Assembly (NCBI RefSeq): GCF_020524345.1
Contig: NZ_JAIVLH010000004.1
Coordinates: 124,001 to 188,000, forward strand
DNA length: 64,000 nt
Reading direction: 5' to 3'
Origin: Metabacillus niabensis
GTDB taxonomy: Bacteria > Bacillota > Bacilli > Bacillales > Bacillaceae
Every line of letters starts with the position of its first letter. Position 1 is the stretch's first letter. Shown here piece by piece: positions 61,688 to 64,000 of the stretch. The notes under the pieces were generated by a model that saw only the letters and a program-made list of their open reading frames with translations, did no database searches and was not told the origin of the DNA. The position numbers and the translations under genes are program-made.

Positions 61688-61717
61688 TTGACAATGGATG
61701 AGTAATAACTATATAGT
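61688..61717 (+). promoter_or_regulatory. Promoter of the S-box transcript
   Basis: TTGACA (61688-61693) and TATAGT (61712-61717), 18 bases apart, before the SAM riboswitch. Confidence 0.7.
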
Positions 61718-61747
61718 AATGATAATAACTTAATATTTTGATATTTT

Positions 61748-61907
61748 CTTATCAAGAGAGGTGGAGGGACTGGCCCTTTGAAACCTCGGCAGCGGACTTT
61801 CAAAAGTACTGTGCCAATTCCAGTAGCGTGTAGCTATAGAGATAAGAGGAGCAAGGTATAATGATGCTAACTGCCCCCTCTTTTTATTTTTTTGAAGAGG
61901 GTTTTTT
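61748..61907 (+). promoter_or_regulatory. SAM-I (S-box) riboswitch with terminator
   Basis: P1 is CTTATC (61748-61753) with GATAAG (61841-61846). AGAGAGGTGGAGGGACTGGC and CCTTTGAAACCTCGGCAGC (61775-61793) are the invariant S-box blocks. The terminator is CCCTCTT (61876-61882) with AAGAGGG (61895-61901), then TTTTTT. High SAM stops transcription of the methionine-synthase-like gene. Confidence 0.93.
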
Positions 61908-61965
61908 ATGTTATCTGACAGTTATGCTGCGGGTATGAACATCACCAAAAAGGAGAGATATAGAT

Positions 61966-63069
61966 ATGACAAAAACATTAGTAAAAGCACCATTTAGAGC
62001 AGACCACGTAGGAAGTTTGTTGCGCCCTGAGAGAATTCATCATGCAAGAAAGGATTTTCAAGAAGGAACGATTACTGCACAACAATTACATACTATTGAA
62101 ACAGAAGAAATTAAAAAAATTGTGGACAAGCAAATTGAAGTAGGTTTGCAAGCAGTAACAGATGGTGAATTCCGCCGTAGATTTTGGCATACAGACTTTT
62201 TAGAACATTTACATGGCGTTGAAGGGTATGTACCGGGACATGGTTTCAAATTTAATGGAGAAGAAACAGAAAGATATGATGTACGAGTAACGGGGAAAAT
62301 CTCCTTTAATCAGGACCATCCACATGTAAAAGAGTTTATTGAATTTAAGGAAATCGTTGGAGACCGAGCTGTTGCAAAACAAACGATTCCTAGTCCAAAC
62401 CAATTATTTAATGCCGGGATCCGTAATCTGGATATTTACCCTGACCTTGAAGAATACACAAATGATGTGATTCAAACTTACCGTGATGCGATAAAAGCTT
62501 TTTATGATGCCGGGTGCCGTTATCTTCAACTTGACGATGTATACATTGCCGGGCTAAACGCACCGGAAATTCCATTTAATGATAGTGGGTATTCCCGTGA
62601 AGAATTAATTGACTTAGCATTACGCGTGGCAAATGGTGTTTTAGAAGATAAACCGGAAGACCTTATGATCACAACACATCTTTGCCGTGGAAATTACCGT
62701 TCTACCTGGGCATTTGAAGGCAGTTATGCTAAGATTGCACCAACATTATTTGCAAAAGAAAAAGTAAACGGGTTTTTCTTAGAATATGATGATGATCGTT
62801 CTGGAGATTTTGCGCCATTAGAACACATCCCAAATGGAGGACCACAAGTTGTTCTCGGTGTATTCACATCAAAGCATGGCAAGTTAGAGGATAAAGAAAA
62901 CATTAAAGCCCGTGTGGAAGAAGCAACAAAATATGTACCGCTAGAGCAAATCTGTATCAGCCCACAATGCGGCTTTGCTTCCACACATCATGGAAATATT
63001 CTTACGGAAGAGGAACAATGGGAGAAGTTAAAATATATCGTTGACATATCTAAAGAAATTTGGGGATAA
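61966..63069 (+). CDS. Methionine synthase II (cobalamin-independent)-like protein, YxjG/YxjH type
   Basis: A 367-residue protein corresponding to the C-terminal half of MetE, as in YxjG and YxjH. The zinc ligands are seen as His 238 and Cys 240 (HLCRGN) and Cys 335 (SPQCGF). It opens with APFRADHVGSLLRP. S-box control ties it to methionine metabolism; it probably moves a methyl group to homocysteine from an unknown donor. AAGGAGAG precedes the ATG. Confidence 0.9.
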   Translation: MTKTLVKAPFRADHVGSLLRPERIHHARKDFQEGTITAQQLHTIETEEIKKIVDKQIEVGLQAVTDGEFRRRFWHTDFLEHLHGVEGYVPGHGFKFNGEETERYDVRVTGKISFNQDHPHVKEFIEFKEIVGDRAVAKQTIPSPNQLFNAGIRNLDIYPDLEEYTNDVIQTYRDAIKAFYDAGCRYLQLDDVYIAGLNAPEIPFNDSGYSREELIDLALRVANGVLEDKPEDLMITTHLCRGNYRSTWAFEGSYAKIAPTLFAKEKVNGFFLEYDDDRSGDFAPLEHIPNGGPQVVLGVFTSKHGKLEDKENIKARVEEATKYVPLEQICISPQCGFASTHHGNILTEEEQWEKLKYIVDISKEIWG

Positions 63070-63074
63070 ACACA

Positions 63075-63108
63075 AAAGCGAACATCATCATAGATGTTCG
63101 CTTTCTTA
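63075..63108. terminator. Terminator of the MetE-like gene
   Basis: AAAGCGAACATC (63075-63086) pairs with GATGTTCGCTTT (63093-63104), then CTTATAT. It may also serve the convergent small gene. Confidence 0.85.
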
Positions 63109-63127
63109 TATATCGATCGTTTAATAT

Positions 63128-63274
63128 TTACATATAATCGTAAACAGAATCCTCAAAATAGAGCCAGTGGAAATATTCAATTTGTGCATCTGACATTTCA
63201 GAAATTTGTTTTTCACTAAATTTTTGTTTGTCTAATAATTTATTTGCTTTATAATCTCTGGCTACTTTGCTCAT
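63128..63274 (-). CDS. 48-residue protein of unknown family
   Basis: A small gene on the minus strand. ATG 63274 is preceded by GGGAGG. The product starts MSKVARDYKANKLLDKQK, has a predicted helix, and ends with WLYFEDSVYDYM. No family was recognised. Its promoter carries an operator and a cre-like site, so expression seems to be controlled. Confidence 0.6.
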   Translation of the reverse strand: MSKVARDYKANKLLDKQKFSEKQISEMSDAQIEYFHWLYFEDSVYDYM

Positions 63275-63328
63275 TTTTAAAATCCTCCCTATGTATAAAC
63301 CAAGAATAAATCTTTTGTTGTTGTAATA

Positions 63329-63344
63329 TTGTAATCGCTTTCCT
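63329..63344. promoter_or_regulatory. cre-like site in the leader of the 48-residue gene
   Basis: On the minus strand, GGAAAGCGATTACA matches the cre core TGNAARCGNWWWCA except for the first base. It lies downstream of the inferred -10 box, where CcpA would act as a roadblock. Confidence 0.45.
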
Positions 63345-63359
63345 TAACTTCTTGTATTT

Positions 63360-63403
63360 ATTATATATCTCAAACTGAGATAAAACAAATATCAATTTGA
63401 TAT
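63360..63403 (-). promoter_or_regulatory. Promoter with two palindromes before the 48-residue gene
   Basis: Read on the minus strand, TTGTTT (63388-63383) and TATAAT (63365-63360) are 17 bases apart. The spacer is filled exactly by TATCTCAAACTGAGATA (63366-63382), a palindrome. A second palindrome ATATCAATTTGATAT (63389-63403) lies directly upstream of the -35. A dimeric repressor is implied; the TetR protein encoded next door is a candidate. Confidence 0.55.
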
Positions 63404-63517
63404 GATTTCGCCAAAACTAATATAGAAATGTCATTTATACATAGAATGATTGTTTTATATGAAAATTGGCCAGAGACTTCGGAGAAATTTAAGGGAACTA
63501 CGGTTCAGTGATCCACA

Positions 63518-64000
63518 CTACTTTCCATATAGACCGTACTTAATGACATGATTAATTAGTTCAGCCATTTCTTTTGGTGATTTGTCCATTCCGTTATTTA
63601 GCCAGGTTTTCGTTGCATATATACTTCCGCTTATAATAAACGTACTGACATACATTGAAAGTTCTTCACTGAGTTGTTTTTCAGCCTTCCAATGATTCAT
63701 AAAGAAATCTTGAGCGAAAACCATTACTTTCTTTTGAAATGTCGTATCTCTACTTTCGTTAAGGAGTGTTTGGCACACTTCATGCTTTGAAGCAAAGTAT
63801 TCTAGTAGCTTTTCGATCATCTGCAGATCGTCTTCATCATTTTCAAAATGACATTGATTTAAATAGCCGGTTAAATCTTCAATGATTTCATCTTCTATTT
63901 TATCAAGAAGATCAAATTGGTCACTGTAATGGGAATAAAATGTCGAACGATTAATATCAGCATGTTCACAAATTTCCTTAACTGTTATGGAAGAAATTTG
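63518..64000 (-). CDS. TetR/AcrR-family regulator (5' partial)
   Basis: The gene runs off the right end; 160 C-terminal residues are visible. The visible N-terminal part has the helix-turn-helix SSITVKEICEHADINRSTFYSHY of TetR proteins, then an all-helical ligand and dimer domain ending HVIKYGLYGK. The start and first few residues are outside the window. It is upstream of, and in the same direction as, the 48-residue gene. Confidence 0.85.
   Translation of the reverse strand, partial: QISSITVKEICEHADINRSTFYSHYSDQFDLLDKIEDEIIEDLTGYLNQCHFENDEDDLQMIEKLLEYFASKHEVCQTLLNESRDTTFQKKVMVFAQDFFMNHWKAEKQLSEELSMYVSTFIISGSIYATKTWLNNGMDKSPKEMAELINHVIKYGLYGK

Noticed and set aside
1-64000. CRISPR array, prophage, tRNA or rRNA genes, toxin-antitoxin locus
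   Set aside because: No regularly spaced repeats, no phage structural genes, no cloverleaf or rRNA sequence and no recognised toxin pairs were seen on reading both strands.

Overview
The window is a stretch of chromosome from a low-GC, endospore-forming member of the Bacillaceae. The evidence is spore-coat and GerP-like genes, S-box and ZTP riboswitches, CcpA cre-like sites, strong GGAGG ribosome binding sites with many TTG/GTG starts, and a leucine-catabolic cluster with the gene set of the Bacillus subtilis yng operon. Species cannot be fixed from sequence alone. Gene density is high. No tRNA, rRNA, CRISPR array, intact insertion sequence or prophage was seen.

Layout. 1-5.6 kb: end of a sugar ABC-transporter operon (two permeases), a TIM-barrel sugar isomerase and three consecutive Gfo/Idh/MocA dehydrogenases. 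5.7-7.5 kb: short repeats, a MATE/MOP-like membrane protein that probably uses an ATT start, and the decayed 3' end of a GH43-type glycosidase gene. 7.8-10.6 kb (minus): glcD-glcF glycolate oxidase subunits. 10.7-16 kb: MurNAc recycling genes (HAD hydrolase, murQ, murR, murP, mupG) with two identical-architecture operators. 17.9-24 kb: leucine/isovaleryl-CoA degradation operon. 24.4-28 kb: MATE pump and oligoendopeptidase F. 28-33 kb: gluconate operon (RpiR-type regulator divergent from gnd-gntP-gntK). 33-44 kb: mixed small genes including sporulation-associated proteins, ctaB, a frameshifted Mn-catalase-like gene, an HD-GYP phosphodiesterase and a DsbA-like protein. 44.8-46.2 kb: ZTP riboswitch, then serA. 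46-55 kb: two luciferase-like oxidoreductases, an MFS carrier, an ArsR-SRPBCC fusion, a flavoprotein and a cupin. 55-59 kb: TauE/SafE exporter, then zwf-gnd. 59-61.7 kb: AraC regulator divergent from an HPr-like gene and an MFS carrier. 61.7-63.1 kb: SAM riboswitch plus a methionine-synthase-like gene. The end holds a 48-residue protein gene and part of a TetR regulator.

The theme is sugar acid and cell-wall sugar use tied to the oxidative pentose phosphate pathway: gluconate is imported, phosphorylated and decarboxylated by one Gnd, and a second Gnd of the same short type sits with glucose-6-phosphate dehydrogenase.

The most interesting unexplained signals are: (i) a 33-bp asymmetric element with a conserved downstream ATAATGA at the same spacing, before two unrelated-position MFS transporter units, one of them next to an AraC gene; (ii) matching 7-3-7 palindromes over the -35 boxes of a HAD hydrolase gene and murQ; (iii) two HPr-like proteins lacking the phosphorylatable histidine; (iv) an 11-codon leader ORF between the ZTP terminator and serA; (v) a palindrome exactly filling the promoter spacer of a 48-residue orphan gene. 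Positions were read by eye; family names rest on motif recognition, not searches.
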